Below, piece after piece: positions 36,349-45,827 of a stretch of 64,000 nucleotides of DNA. The position numbers and the translations under genes were made by a program. This DNA is from Chitinophagaceae bacterium (lineage in GTDB: Bacteria > Bacteroidota > Bacteroidia > Chitinophagales > Chitinophagaceae): positions 1 to 64,000 of the forward strand of contig JADJTY010000009.1 of NCBI GenBank assembly GCA_016710935.1. Reading direction: 5' to 3'. Below the pieces are notes generated by a model. The model did no database searches, was not told the origin of the DNA, and saw only the letters and a program-made list of their open reading frames with translations. Each line of letters starts with the position of its first letter. Positions within the stretch are counted from its first letter, which is position 1.

Positions 36349-36448
36349 TCGTTTATTTAAAGGGCAATTTACATTTTAGATTTTAAACGAAGCCGGTATT
36401 TAAGGTCTTTAGTTACTAAAAAGAATTGCTTCCAGTAAGTTTTCTGAA

Positions 36449-36670
36449 GCTTTGCTACGCAAAGCACAATAGTCCAAAGGCACCAAGACACAAAGGGGAA
36501 TTTGCTTCGCAACTTTGGGTTTGCCACAAACCTTGCCTACCGGCTAGCAGGTTTCACAGAATGCACTAATTTTTTCTGCCAGGCAGAAAGCTGAAATTCC
36601 AAAAAGAGGCATGAAATAGTAAAATGCAAAGCATTTTCCTTTGTGCCTTGTGCCTTGGTGCCTTTGTGGC
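36449..36670. repeat. Composite intergenic inverted-repeat element, copy 1
   Basis: The 411 bases between the oxidoreductase and hscB hold no gene. Instead there is a nested element: a GCTTTGC-TAC-GCAAAGC hairpin (36449-36465), an arm of CAAAGGCACCAAGACACAAAG type (36473-36496), a second hairpin AAAATGC-AAA-GCATTTT (36621-36637), and the opposing arm made of CTTTGTGCCTT words (36638-36670). A shorter relative lies at 42382-42460. Confidence 0.75.
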
Positions 36671-36747
36671 TAAATTATTTTTTGTAAAAAAATACCTTTT
36701 GCCGCTTTAATCTCCATTTGATAAATCGGTTAAAAAAAGCGAATCAT

Positions 36748-36755
36748 TATATTTG
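36748..36755 (+). promoter_or_regulatory. Predicted -7 box of hscB, nearly touching the start codon
   Basis: TATATTTG is a perfect TAnnTTTG box and ends four bases before the hscB ATG. Transcription would begin at or within a base or two of the start codon, so the mRNA may be leaderless. Confidence 0.5.
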
Positions 36756-36759
36756 CAAT

Positions 36760-37239
36760 ATGAACTACTTTGAACTCTTCGAACTCCCCATCACCATCCA
36801 AATAGACAGGACCAAACTTGCCCAAAAGTATTTTGAACTCCAAAAAAAATACCACCCCGATTTTTTTGCCAACGGCACCGAACACGAACAGCAGCAGGCT
36901 TTGGAAATATCATCTGAGCTAAACAAAGCCCTGAAAACATTTAAGAACACCGACCTCACCATTAAATATGTACTACAGCTAAAAGGCCTGCTGGAAGAAG
37001 AAGAAAAATACCAGTTACCGCCGGCATTTTTAATGGAAATGATGGAACTGAATGAAGAACTATCTGCCGACAGTGCAAAACAAATACAGGAACTGGAAAC
37101 AGTACTTTACCAGGATGTGGCACACATTATTGAAAACTACCAGGAAGCAACCGCCACCACCGCCGATTTATTAAAACTGAAAGAATACTACTTTAAGAAA
37201 AAATACCTTCAGCGTATTTTGGACAGATTGGAGGGATGA
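36760..37239 (+). CDS. hscB: Fe-S cluster co-chaperone HscB
   Basis: From ATG 36760 the protein has 159 residues. An N-terminal J-domain contains His-Pro-Asp at residues 32-34 (Lys-Lys-Tyr-His-Pro-Asp-Phe-Phe). The C-terminal helical bundle carries the family's Leu-x-Gly-Leu region and conserved Pro-Pro-Ala-Phe-Leu-Met-Glu-Met-Met-Glu, which contacts the IscU-type scaffold. It presents the scaffold to an Hsp70 (HscA/DnaK) for Fe-S transfer. No other isc gene is nearby. An in-frame upstream extension to 36718 is rejected because it spans the promoter. Confidence 0.9.
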   Translation: MNYFELFELPITIQIDRTKLAQKYFELQKKYHPDFFANGTEHEQQQALEISSELNKALKTFKNTDLTIKYVLQLKGLLEEEEKYQLPPAFLMEMMELNEELSADSAKQIQELETVLYQDVAHIIENYQEATATTADLLKLKEYYFKKKYLQRILDRLEG

Positions 37240-37260
37240 TGTAATATTGCAGCCCTTAGG

Positions 37261-37373
37261 GGTTAATCCGTTAAATAGTTAATTGGTTAATCCGTTTAAG
37301 GGCCTCAATCTTTTAACAGTTCTACGTATCAGCGGATCTACGTTTTTACGGATTAACGAATTAACGGATTAAC
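37261..37373. repeat. Inverted repeat of GGTTAATCCG words upstream of tRNA-Leu
   Basis: The left arm (37261-37296) has two GGTTAATCCGTT units; the right arm (37347-37373) has two complementary ACGGATTAACC-type units. It lies in the gap between hscB and tRNA-Leu and ends eight bases before the tRNA, so it may overlap the tRNA promoter. Confidence 0.7.
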
Positions 37374-37380
37374 CATGTTA

Positions 37381-37467
37381 GCCCATGTGGCGGAATTGGT
37401 AGACGCAGCAGACTCAAAATCTGCCGTTCGCAAGGGCGTGAAGGTTCGATTCCTTTCGTGGGCACCA
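37381..37467 (+). tRNA. tRNA-Leu (CAA)
   Basis: This is a class II tRNA of 87 bases. The acceptor GCCCATG pairs with CGTGGGC, and the D-loop has AATTGGTAGAC. The anticodon stem GCAGA/TCTGC closes the loop CTCAAAA, giving CAA. A long variable arm (CGTTCGCAAGGGCG) and the GGTTCGATTCC T-arm follow, and CCA is encoded. Confidence 0.95.
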
Positions 37468-37473
37468 AATCTA

Positions 37474-37506
37474 AAAACCTCCTCAAAATCTGAGGGGGTT
37501 TTTTTA
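37474..37506 (+). terminator. Terminator of tRNA-Leu
   Basis: A stem AACCTCCTCA / TGAGGGGGTT with one mismatch and a small loop is followed by a run of T, six bases after the tRNA CCA. Confidence 0.82.
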
Positions 37507-37542
37507 TGGGATTCTAATAATTAAAAACCTTACGAATAAACT

Positions 37543-39637
37543 TTACCCCAATATATTTATTTGGCGGTATATAGGCCGAAAAAGGTCTTTTGTTTGCTTG
37601 GTTTGAAATTTAGCATCGAACTCTTTCCATAAAACATTCCAGTTTATATCCCTGTTATTAACCAACTCGGTGTTTATACTGTGCAGCAAAGGATCGTTTA
37701 TCAGTTTCGACCCCACACTACGGGTTGCAATGATATTTACATCGGGGTTTAATTCAAACACTTTTAACACCTGGCTATAACCACCACAACTGCCCAAAAA
37801 CACAAACTGGCCTGATGCGGTCATCTTTCTTAAACTCTGCCCTAAATGATAACTATGCCCCCGGTGTATAAAAGAGGTGACCGTATAACCCTCCTCCGCT
37901 ATGCACAGCAACATTTCATTTTGCGAGGAGTCGCAGCCCTGTTTGGTATTGGGCTTATTCATATACACCTGCATATTGTTTCCCGATCTTGAATTAAAAA
38001 CAATAAAATTTCCCAGATCTTTTTTCTCCCATAGTTTACTATTGTAGGTTGCTATACTGCTGGTAAAGGAGCTTACTGCATCATCATCATCATAATAAAA
38101 ACAGGCCTGTACCATATTATCCTGCTTTTGTAAACGTTGTACCTGCAACACATCGTAGGACATGTCGCTTTTATATTCATCTTTATCATTCAGAATATCT
38201 TTAAATCCACCATACATACGCTGGTACATAAAAGCAAGCTGCATCCAGGTTTGTTTTTGAATTTTATCTATTTCCGTAATTAAAGAATGCTTTATCCTTT
38301 CATGATGCCTGATCTCGTAAAGCACTTCGGCCATGGTCATCGCATGTATTATAATTTCATGGTCGGTTAGCTGTTTGTTTGGCAGACTTGCAAGATATTT
38401 TCCAAATAATAAGGCCACTTTTTCTTCATTCAGGCTGTTCACCAGTTCATCAACCAAAGCATAGTCAGAAATATTTGAAATAAACTCATTAAACCCGTAA
38501 TAAGCAATATCCTCAAAGAATTTATCCGGTCCTTCCTTATCAGCCTCTTGCAGAAATTTTTTAAACACATACAAAAAGCTGGATGTGTAGAGTGCATCAC
38601 TGCCACCGATCACCAGTTCATTTCTTCCTGCAACCAGCAAAAATAAAGTTCATTTACAGGCAATGCATTTATAGTAACAAAACGAAGATTATCCGGAGAT
38701 TCATGCAGGTCGTTAATCGCTTTTATAAAATAATGATTTGCTATTCTTCTGTTTTGATCTGCTATGGGTTGTTTTAAAAAAGATTGTATTTCAGGATCGG
38801 TACTGGTATAAAGCCTGATGGCCTCTGTAACAAAAGCATGGTAATAATCATGTGGCACCAGGTTCAGTTTTTTATTGAATCTTTAGTGATCCGGTTTTCA
38901 TACAAGGCCAAACTAAAAGGTAATATCCTTTCATAAAACTCATCCATTTTTATTTGAGTTATAGCCCTTACGCTTTTACTTGTACTATTATCAACCAGCC
39001 GGGTATACAAAGTATCATTAGCTGCCAGTTTTTTGATCAGCAAATCAGGCGCTCCATTTGCCAAGGCATACAGCAATGAATCCTGGTAGGCAGCATATTG
39101 GGGCAACATAATACTGCTGGAAATATAGTAGGGATCATGAAGCATTTCACGCAACCCATTAATGGTTTTAATACTGTCGCCCAGCAGTAATCCCTCAAAT
39201 ACATATTGCAGTATATTACTTTTTGTAATATTTATATTTTTGTACAGGTTAACAATAGATGCATTTTTATATGTTGTTACCGTTAAAAGAAAATCGCGGT
39301 TTATGGAGGGAATGCGCAGCAAAGTAACTGCCTTCGTATTCAGTTTACTATTACATATATCAAACAACCTGATCAGGATATCTTTAATGGGCTTATTATC
39401 AATGGTAACCTTTTTTTTAATTAAAGAATCACAGGTGGTTGAATAAAACCGGTCAATATTTTGTGTATATGATTTATCAATTACCCTGGTTTTTAAAGTC
39501 TTGATCAACCTTGCTTTGGAAATGGCATAACTGTTCTGCGACAATGCTGTGAAAGCACTCAACTGTACTATTAAAAAGAACAGCGTTACGTATAAATAAT
39601 AGAACGATTTACTGAAAAACCTCAGAGCTATTTCCAC
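37543..39637 (-). pseudogene. Caspase-fold-like (clan CD-type) secreted protein, two frameshifts
   Basis: Three abutting frames (39637-38864, 38858-38610, 38640-37543) join into one protein of about 698 residues if a T6 run at 38868-38873 is T7 and an A5 run at 38639-38643 is A6 (plus strand). The N-terminal hydrophobic segment after a GTG start at 39637 resembles a signal anchor; the start is uncertain, since the frame stays open to 39730. The middle is alpha-helical and unrecognised. The C-terminal third has Phe-Ile-His-Arg-Gly-His-Ser-Tyr-His and, about 30 residues later, Phe-Leu-Gly-Ser-Cys-Gly-Gly-Tyr. This His...Cys spacing is that of caspase/gingipain/CHAT peptidases. Protease function is inferred; the target is unknown. 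Confidence 0.6.
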
Positions 39638-39926
39638 TTTATAGATTTTGATATTCACTTTATAGATTTTGAAAAGAGCCGTAAACACAACAAAGGTAAA
39701 TTCCAGGTCAGTAGCAAACCATGACGACAATCATTGCCTGAAAGTGTAACATAAACAGAAACAACCTGAAACAACTTAAAATAAAAACATTTAGTTAACG
39801 TATTACTAAATAGTGTGCCAGCAAGTAATAAAACCTCTTTAACCCTTTAAAAAGTGGTAACTTTGTAATTAATAAGTCAGATGGTTTTAACCCTACTGGT
39901 TAAATAGTAAATTAAATCTTCAGCAT

Positions 39927-40661
39927 ATGAAAAAAGTTAAAAAGTTGTTTACTGCGCTTAGTTTACTCGTCGCATTCAAAGATGCCACAAGTACTGCACT
40001 ACCTGCAACTGTTAACTTCCCGGTAAGAAGTAAACCTTCAGAAAACAATGTTTTCGACAAACTAAAAACTGCACCTTACCATTTTACAAAATCTGTTGGC
40101 GCAGATCTTGATACCGGATCTAACCTGGCAAATTTCAGAAATACAAATGCCAATGACCGTTTAAAACGTATGGCTGTATTAATTAAAGATTATGCTAAGG
40201 CAAATAATTACAGCTTGGAGTATTGTTTTCTGGTAGACATGTCCATTCCTTCAGGCAAAAACCGTTTTTTTGTTTACAACATGCGAAAAGATTCTTTGGA
40301 ATTTGCGGCTTTGGTTGCACATGGCTTTGGTTCTACCCAGAAAGATTGTGGCGATCAACTGGTGTTTTCCAATAACAATTACAGTTTTAAAACATCACTG
40401 GGTAAATACAAAATTGGCAAACCATACAAGGGACAATACGGCTTATCTTATAAATTATATGGTTTAGACAGTACCAACAACAAGGCTTTTGAGCGTGCCA
40501 TTGTATTACATTCAGATCAGCATGTTCCGGATAAAGAAACCTTTCCGGGTAAGATCTTTCAAAGTGCAGGCTGCCCAACGGTAAGCCCGTCTTTTCTTCC
40601 CATACTTGGCAGTTTTATTAAGTCTTCTCAAAAACCAATTTTGATGTGGATCTATAGTTGA
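39927..40661 (+). CDS. Murein L,D-transpeptidase catalytic domain family protein
   Basis: The protein has 244 residues. A weak signal-like N-terminus (residues 6-25) is followed by the catalytic domain. A histidine in Val-Leu-His-Ser-Asp and the cysteine in Ser-Ala-Gly-Cys-Pro-Thr-Val-Ser form the YkuD-like active site of the PF13645-type family. Members are predicted to cross-link or anchor peptidoglycan, but few have been tested. Single gene, ATG 39927, with no ribosome-binding site. The divergent neighbour is the caspase-fold-like gene. Confidence 0.82.
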   Translation: MKKVKKLFTALSLLVAFKDATSTALPATVNFPVRSKPSENNVFDKLKTAPYHFTKSVGADLDTGSNLANFRNTNANDRLKRMAVLIKDYAKANNYSLEYCFLVDMSIPSGKNRFFVYNMRKDSLEFAALVAHGFGSTQKDCGDQLVFSNNNYSFKTSLGKYKIGKPYKGQYGLSYKLYGLDSTNNKAFERAIVLHSDQHVPDKETFPGKIFQSAGCPTVSPSFLPILGSFIKSSQKPILMWIYS

Positions 40662-40796
40662 TCCATTGCTTAAGGAATTGTTTGAGCCTCACCCTTTCCT
40701 GTATCTTATTTTTGCAATCGGATCTCATCAATCTTTTCTCCTCATTTTATTTTATCTTGTTAGCAACTAACAAATCACTGATTTATTAACTGCTGA

Positions 40797-42323
40797 ATGA
40801 TAAAACAATACTTACTTACTGCCTTCCTGTTTTTTTGCTGCAACGTTTCTGCATTTGCACAAACCAAAACCCCTCCCAACATCATCCTCATCCTGGTAGA
40901 TGACCTGGGCTATGGCGACCTTGCCTGCTATGGAAATAAAGCGGTACGTACACCCCATATCAATTCGCTGGGCATACAGGGAGCCCGCTTTACACAAGCC
41001 TACGTAACGTCGCCCATTTGCGCACCCTCACGCATGGGTATCATTACAGGCCGCTACCAGCAACGCTTTGGTGCCGAATTTATGTTGTACGATAAGTTTC
41101 ACCCGTCGGTAAAGAAAAAAATCAGCAACCATTTTTTTTCTTTTAAAAAGAAACCAGTGGGCATTGCTACTTTAAAACCCGATTTCTTTTTAGATCGTTC
41201 CGTGTATGTTACGGATTTACCGGAAAGTGAAATAACCATTGCAGAAATGCTGAAACAACAAGGCTACGCTACAGGATATGTTGGCAAATGGAACCTCACT
41301 TCCTCGCCAACAGTTTTTCCGGATATGCATGGCTTTGATTATGCTTATTATTTTGATGGTGCCCTCAGCCGTTATGTAGATGACCCGGTTGATACCAGCC
41401 GCTACATCAATATGCGTTTACCCTGGGCCTTTTCTGAAATTCCTGCATGGGCGCCAAGGCATGGTTCTACAGCGATCAAGGAAGGAAGAACCATTGTAAA
41501 AGACTCAGGCTACCTTACTTTTTCACTGGCCGGTAAGGGCATTGATTTTATAGAACGCAATAAAACAAAACCATTCTTTCTTACCCTTTCTTTTAATGCG
41601 CCGCACGATCCCTTCCAGGTACCTAAAACCTATTACAACCGTATACAAAATGAAACAGATCCGGTAAAACGGGTGTACAGCGGTATGATTGAAGCGTTGG
41701 ATGATGCAGTAGGCACTGTACTTAAAAAGCTGGATCAGGAAGGCCTTACAGATAATTGCCTTATTTTTTTTACCAGCGATAATGGCGGCGCTACTTACAC
41801 CCGTGCTACTGATAATGCACCGTTGCGTGGCGGTAAGGCCACGCATTTTGATGGTGGCATTTTGGTCCCGTTTTTTATTAAATATCCCAGTGGTTTACCG
41901 GCAAAACAAACATACCATCACCCGGTTTCTTCATTAGATATATTTGCTACCATTGCTGCCGTAAGCGGCGCTGCATTAGCTGCAGACCGAACGTATGATG
42001 GTGTTAACCTGCTGCCTTATCTTACCCATGATTCGATATTACCGCACCAGGATTTTTTCTGGCGAAGCGGATATTCAAAAGCATTTCGCCGGGGCGACTG
42101 GAAATTGTATGTGAACGAAAAGAATAAATTTACTTACCTGTTTAATATTGCAACAGACCGGGAAGAAAAACACAACCGCGCTGCCCAACACCCCGATAAA
42201 GTAAAAGAGTTGCAGCATGCATTAGAGGATTGGGAGCAAAAGAATTCGGTACCACCCTTATGGCCAAGTGCTGCTGATGTGCTTATTGAAGTGAATGGAA
42301 AATGGTTTCGTTTTCCGAGTTAA
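40797..42323 (+). CDS. Secreted sulfatase (formylglycine type)
   Basis: This 508-residue protein has a signal peptide (residues 1-21, ending Ala-Phe-Ala-Gln). The metal site includes Asp35-Asp36 in Leu-Val-Asp-Asp-Leu-Gly-Tyr-Gly. The sulfatase signature is Cys75-Ala-Pro-Ser-Arg, where Cys75 must be converted to formylglycine. Later Thr-Ser-Asp-Asn-Gly-Gly completes the calcium site. It is an arylsulfatase-like enzyme that cleaves sulfate esters, often from sulfated glycans. No formylglycine-generating enzyme or other polysaccharide utilisation gene is adjacent, so the substrate cannot be inferred. Confidence 0.9.
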   Translation: MIKQYLLTAFLFFCCNVSAFAQTKTPPNIILILVDDLGYGDLACYGNKAVRTPHINSLGIQGARFTQAYVTSPICAPSRMGIITGRYQQRFGAEFMLYDKFHPSVKKKISNHFFSFKKKPVGIATLKPDFFLDRSVYVTDLPESEITIAEMLKQQGYATGYVGKWNLTSSPTVFPDMHGFDYAYYFDGALSRYVDDPVDTSRYINMRLPWAFSEIPAWAPRHGSTAIKEGRTIVKDSGYLTFSLAGKGIDFIERNKTKPFFLTLSFNAPHDPFQVPKTYYNRIQNETDPVKRVYSGMIEALDDAVGTVLKKLDQEGLTDNCLIFFTSDNGGATYTRATDNAPLRGGKATHFDGGILVPFFIKYPSGLPAKQTYHHPVSSLDIFATIAAVSGAALAADRTYDGVNLLPYLTHDSILPHQDFFWRSGYSKAFRRGDWKLYVNEKNKFTYLFNIATDREEKHNRAAQHPDKVKELQHALEDWEQKNSVPPLWPSAADVLIEVNGKWFRFPS

Positions 42324-42381
42324 TTTAAAAGTTATAATGACAATAAGAAATTTTTTTTCTCAGCTTCGCTGCGAAAAGAGG

Positions 42382-42460
42382 TTAGCCACAAAGGCTCAAA
42401 GGCACGAATTAGAAAAATGCTACGCATTTTCCTTTGTGCCTTAGTGTCTTCGTGGCTAAA
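42382..42460. repeat. Composite intergenic inverted-repeat element, copy 2
   Basis: The arms TTAGCCACAAAGGCTCAAAGG and the complement of GTGTCTTCGTGGCTAA flank a perfect AAAATGC-TAC-GCATTTT hairpin (42414-42430), followed by CCTTTGTGCCTT. The same hairpin plus CCTTTGTGCCTT order occurs at 36621-36649, so these are two copies of one element family. Confidence 0.75.
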
Positions 42461-42591
42461 TTCAATTTTGCGAAAAATTGTTTTCACTCCTTTAAAAAAT
42501 GAAGGCCAGGTTTTAGGATGTACCCGTTATATCAATGAATGTAATTGATTTTGAAAAAGTAACGTATTGCAACAAGAAGATGGTATAAAAA

Positions 42592-44136
42592 TTATTTACC
42601 CATTGATTCCATATACCTGATGATCGCCCTTCTTACATCCGATCTTGAATCATTCAGATCCGTAAATACAGGATATACTTTCACCATATCCGGATTATCT
42701 TTAGTAAGAAAATCAAGATTAGCTTCTCCGCCGGTCATTAAAAAATCGGTTATGGCAATTTTATAAGTTTTACCGGCATCAACCGGAATATTTTTTAGAG
42801 ACCAGCCATTATTATCTTTACTGAGTGCTGCTGAGTATTGCAGAAATCCGCCACTGCCCACATTCTTTGTTGCTGCATTCAAAATTTTTATCAGCAGGCT
42901 CCCCTTCATATCCACTTCCATAATGCTTCCGCCAAAAGGCAGGCTGCGTATTACATCATATTGTGTAACCGGCATTTGCAAAATATCATCTACTCTTATT
43001 GAACCCGAATTGATGATTACGGCATCTGCTGCGGGTGATGCCTTTTCCATGGCAGCAACGATCAGCTTTGTAAAATTGGTTTGCTGTGTTCTGATATAGG
43101 CTTCCCGCCCATCAAGCGGATCGCCGGTTTGCATACAAACTTTAGTGGCATCAAAGCCAAGGGATGCATAACTGCTGTTGGCAATGTCTGTCCATTTTTT
43201 TACAACAACATTTGTTGCAGAATCCAAAGCGATCTTTTCATTGATGTCCAGGATATCGGCCTTTAATTTTAAACTGTTGTCTTTTTTGTTGAGCCTTAGT
43301 TTAATGATATAAGCCGATTTTGCATTGGCATCGGCCTTGGTAATATACACATTGCCAATTTTGGCATAATGCCTTTCATGCTCGTGCCCGCCAATGATCA
43401 AAGCAAGTCCGGGTATTTGCCTGGCCAGTTTGATATCATCATCCATCGCCTGGTGTGTAATGGCGATCACGGCATCGCAGGAATCTTTTATCTGGTCATA
43501 ATATTTCTGTGCTGATTCAAATACATCTGTATAACTTACAAACGGGGCCTTATTAAAAGGTAAGGTAAGACCAATAAAACCAATTTTAACTGTAGTGCCG
43601 TCTTTGTCTGTCATGGTTCTGATAATAGCTTTGGGAAATGGCTGGGGAACCGGTAAACTGTTTTTTACAAAAGGTAAAATTTCATTACCCTTCTTTTGAA
43701 AAGTATTGGAGGATACCCAAAAGAACTTTGATTCATTGATACGGCTTTGCACATCTGCTTCCGGTATATCAAATTCATGATTACCAAAAACAGCCAGGTC
43801 AACACCGGCAACATTCATAGCATCTACCATTTGTTTGCCACGTATCCGGTTGCCTTCAAACTTAAGGCTGTTGTAAACAGAAGGACTTAAAAAATCTCCG
43901 GCCATCACCATGATGGTGTTGCCGTTTTTGCTCAGCTGTTCTTTTTTTACAGTTGCTACTCTCGCCATCCCTCCTGCTTTGCCGCCATCAAGCGGTGCGA
44001 TCTCGTACACATCATTGATCTGCACAATGGTAATTTCAATTTTACCGTTATCGTTTGCTGCCGTTTGCTTCGCTGTATTGCAGGATGCAAACAGTAGCAA
44101 TCCCATAACTACCGGAATACTTAATAATTTTTTCAT
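42592..44136 (-). CDS. 5'-nucleotidase/metallophosphatase lipoprotein
   Basis: This 514-residue protein has an N-terminal lipobox (Leu-Phe-Ala-Ser-Cys, Cys19). The metallophosphatase domain shows Gln-Ile-Asn-Asp-Val-Tyr-Glu (atypical: the usual Asp-x-His reads Asn-Asp-Val here), Ala-Gly-Asp-Phe, Gly-Asn-His-Glu-Phe-Asp and Gly-Gly-His-Glu-His. The C-terminal 5_nucleotid_C domain has Asn-Ser-Gly-Ser-Ile-Arg and a Phe-Leu-x-x-Gly-Gly-Glu segment. It would hydrolyse nucleotides in the periplasm or on the outer membrane for salvage. The family usually has His at the second metal-site position, so the altered motif I merits a structural check. Confidence 0.85.
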   Translation of the reverse strand: MKKLLSIPVVMGLLLFASCNTAKQTAANDNGKIEITIVQINDVYEIAPLDGGKAGGMARVATVKKEQLSKNGNTIMVMAGDFLSPSVYNSLKFEGNRIRGKQMVDAMNVAGVDLAVFGNHEFDIPEADVQSRINESKFFWVSSNTFQKKGNEILPFVKNSLPVPQPFPKAIIRTMTDKDGTTVKIGFIGLTLPFNKAPFVSYTDVFESAQKYYDQIKDSCDAVIAITHQAMDDDIKLARQIPGLALIIGGHEHERHYAKIGNVYITKADANAKSAYIIKLRLNKKDNSLKLKADILDINEKIALDSATNVVVKKWTDIANSSYASLGFDATKVCMQTGDPLDGREAYIRTQQTNFTKLIVAAMEKASPAADAVIINSGSIRVDDILQMPVTQYDVIRSLPFGGSIMEVDMKGSLLIKILNAATKNVGSGGFLQYSAALSKDNNGWSLKNIPVDAGKTYKIAITDFLMTGGEANLDFLTKDNPDMVKVYPVFTDLNDSRSDVRRAIIRYMESMGK

Positions 44137-44195
44137 AAGAGAATCGTTTTGGGAATAGTATATTACCTAGAAATTGGTTAATCCCCAGCCGGGGT

Positions 44196-44230
<35 letters not shown>

Positions 44231-44270
44231 CGGGCATTGGTGTTATTGAGCATAACAGCAGCATTCTTCT

Positions 44271-45503
44271 TTATAGTACCCCTCTCAAATTAGGATATTT
44301 TAGCAGGATATCTTTATTGAAATATTTCTCCAGCATTTTTCTAAAATCCGCCAGGAACCTTACATTGTCAATATTTTTATCTGTTTCCCAGTAAGGAAGA
44401 TCCACCATCCGTTTAGCTAACGCAATATCCAGGTTTTTAATAGATTCTGCCGGTTGTTTGCCTACACTGTAAGCTGCACCCAGGTTGTAGTAACCCCAAT
44501 AATCATTTGGCAACAAGGCAATTTGATTGTTAAACATGGCTATGGCCTGGGGTACTTTTTTCTGGTTAAGCAAACTGTAACCGAGGCGTTCAATAATATC
44601 TTTCTGATTTTTATTTATTTGATAAGCTTTGTTGTAATAAATTTCAGCCTGATCGTATTGCTTCAATTGTAAATAATACACATCGGCTGTATTTTTATAA
44701 CCGCTCCATTCGTTTGGTAAACCGCTGTTGTATTTTTTAAAGGCTTCAATGGCTTCGTTGCTTCTGTTCTGTGTCATGTAAATGCTACCCAGGTTAAAAT
44801 ATACATTTACATTGTTTGGTTGCAACTGGGCTACTTTTTGATAATCTGCCAAAGCCCCTTTAGTATCCTTAAGCGCATATTTGGCATTACCGCGGTTTAA
44901 AACGGTGACCGCATTATTGGGTTCGTATTCGATGGCCTTATCATAAAATTTAATGGCTTCGGTATAATTATTTTGCATGCTTTTCATAGACCCCCGTCCC
45001 AGGTAACCATCTGCATCATCGGGCTTTAGTTCAATACATTTCGCATAATCATTATCTGCAGCAGCATAATTCTTTAATGCCACCTGCACGGTTGCCCGGT
45101 TTTTATATGCCAGGAAATAAGCCGGGTCATGCTTTATAGCTGCATTATAATCATTCAATGCAGCCGTGTAATTATTTTGTTTGTAATATACCATACCCCG
45201 GTCGTTGTAAGCATTACTGTAAGCAGGGTTAACGGCAATGGCCTGTGTTTGATCAGCAATGGAACCTGCATAATCTTTTAATGCATATTTTGCCAGGCCA
45301 CGGTTGTGCAGTGCTTTCGAATTTGATGCATCCAGCGCAACTGATTTGTTAAAATCGGCCAGCGCACCGGCATAATCTTTTGCCTTGTATTTAACCAGTC
45401 CCTGGTTATTCATTTCAATAGACGTTTGTGCAACCATTGTATTAAAACAAAAAAGAAAGAAAAGCAGAGCTGGGATAAATATGCGGTTATTCATATCAAA
45501 CAT
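44271..45503 (-). CDS. Tetratricopeptide repeat protein, exported
   Basis: The protein has 410 residues. It has a signal peptide (about 1-25, Met-Val-Ala-Gln end) and then about ten TPR units. The repeats show the usual Ala/Gly/Tyr/Ala/Pro pattern, for example Asn-Arg-Gly-x-Ala-Lys-Tyr and Asp-Tyr-x-x-Ala-Ile at 34-residue spacing. It is probably a periplasmic scaffold for protein complexes. The start may be the internal Met at 45494, right before the signal peptide. It is minus-strand, with a 323-base upstream gap. Its partner is unknown. Confidence 0.85.
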   Translation of the reverse strand: MFDMNNRIFIPALLFFLFCFNTMVAQTSIEMNNQGLVKYKAKDYAGALADFNKSVALDASNSKALHNRGLAKYALKDYAGSIADQTQAIAVNPAYSNAYNDRGMVYYKQNNYTAALNDYNAAIKHDPAYFLAYKNRATVQVALKNYAAADNDYAKCIELKPDDADGYLGRGSMKSMQNNYTEAIKFYDKAIEYEPNNAVTVLNRGNAKYALKDTKGALADYQKVAQLQPNNVNVYFNLGSIYMTQNRSNEAIEAFKKYNSGLPNEWSGYKNTADVYYLQLKQYDQAEIYYNKAYQINKNQKDIIERLGYSLLNQKKVPQAIAMFNNQIALLPNDYWGYYNLGAAYSVGKQPAESIKNLDIALAKRMVDLPYWETDKNIDNVRFLADFRKMLEKYFNKDILLKYPNLRGVL

Positions 45504-45827
45504 TTAATTTAACTGAAGATTAAAATTAGGCTAAATATCTTTTAGAAAGATATTGCAAACAGCGTTCCACAAAATTACCGGCTTATGTCAAAGTTCTGTA
45601 AAAGTATTTTTATAAAAAGATACCTTTAACAAACATTACAGGAAATGAGGTTATTCCCAATTTGATAATACTGAAATCATTCCTCCGCTGCCGTTTATCA
45701 ATCAAAACCATAGCATTATCTCTATACCAGGCAAAAATTATTATTACGATAGCCCTACTGTTATAATACAAACTGTGAACATGGATTTAATAAATTTTTA
45801 TTCTTTTCTTTGATAAAATTATCTTCG
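45504..45827. other. Gene-free 324-bp region between divergent TPR and lipid-kinase genes
   Basis: I see no coding frame or RNA fold. An AATATCTTT-TAG-AAAGATATT palindrome at 45534-45554, just upstream of the TPR gene, could be an operator. Promoters for both neighbours must lie here. A TATCTTCG box directly abuts the kinase ATG (45820-45827), but it is too close to be that gene's simple promoter. Confidence 0.45.
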
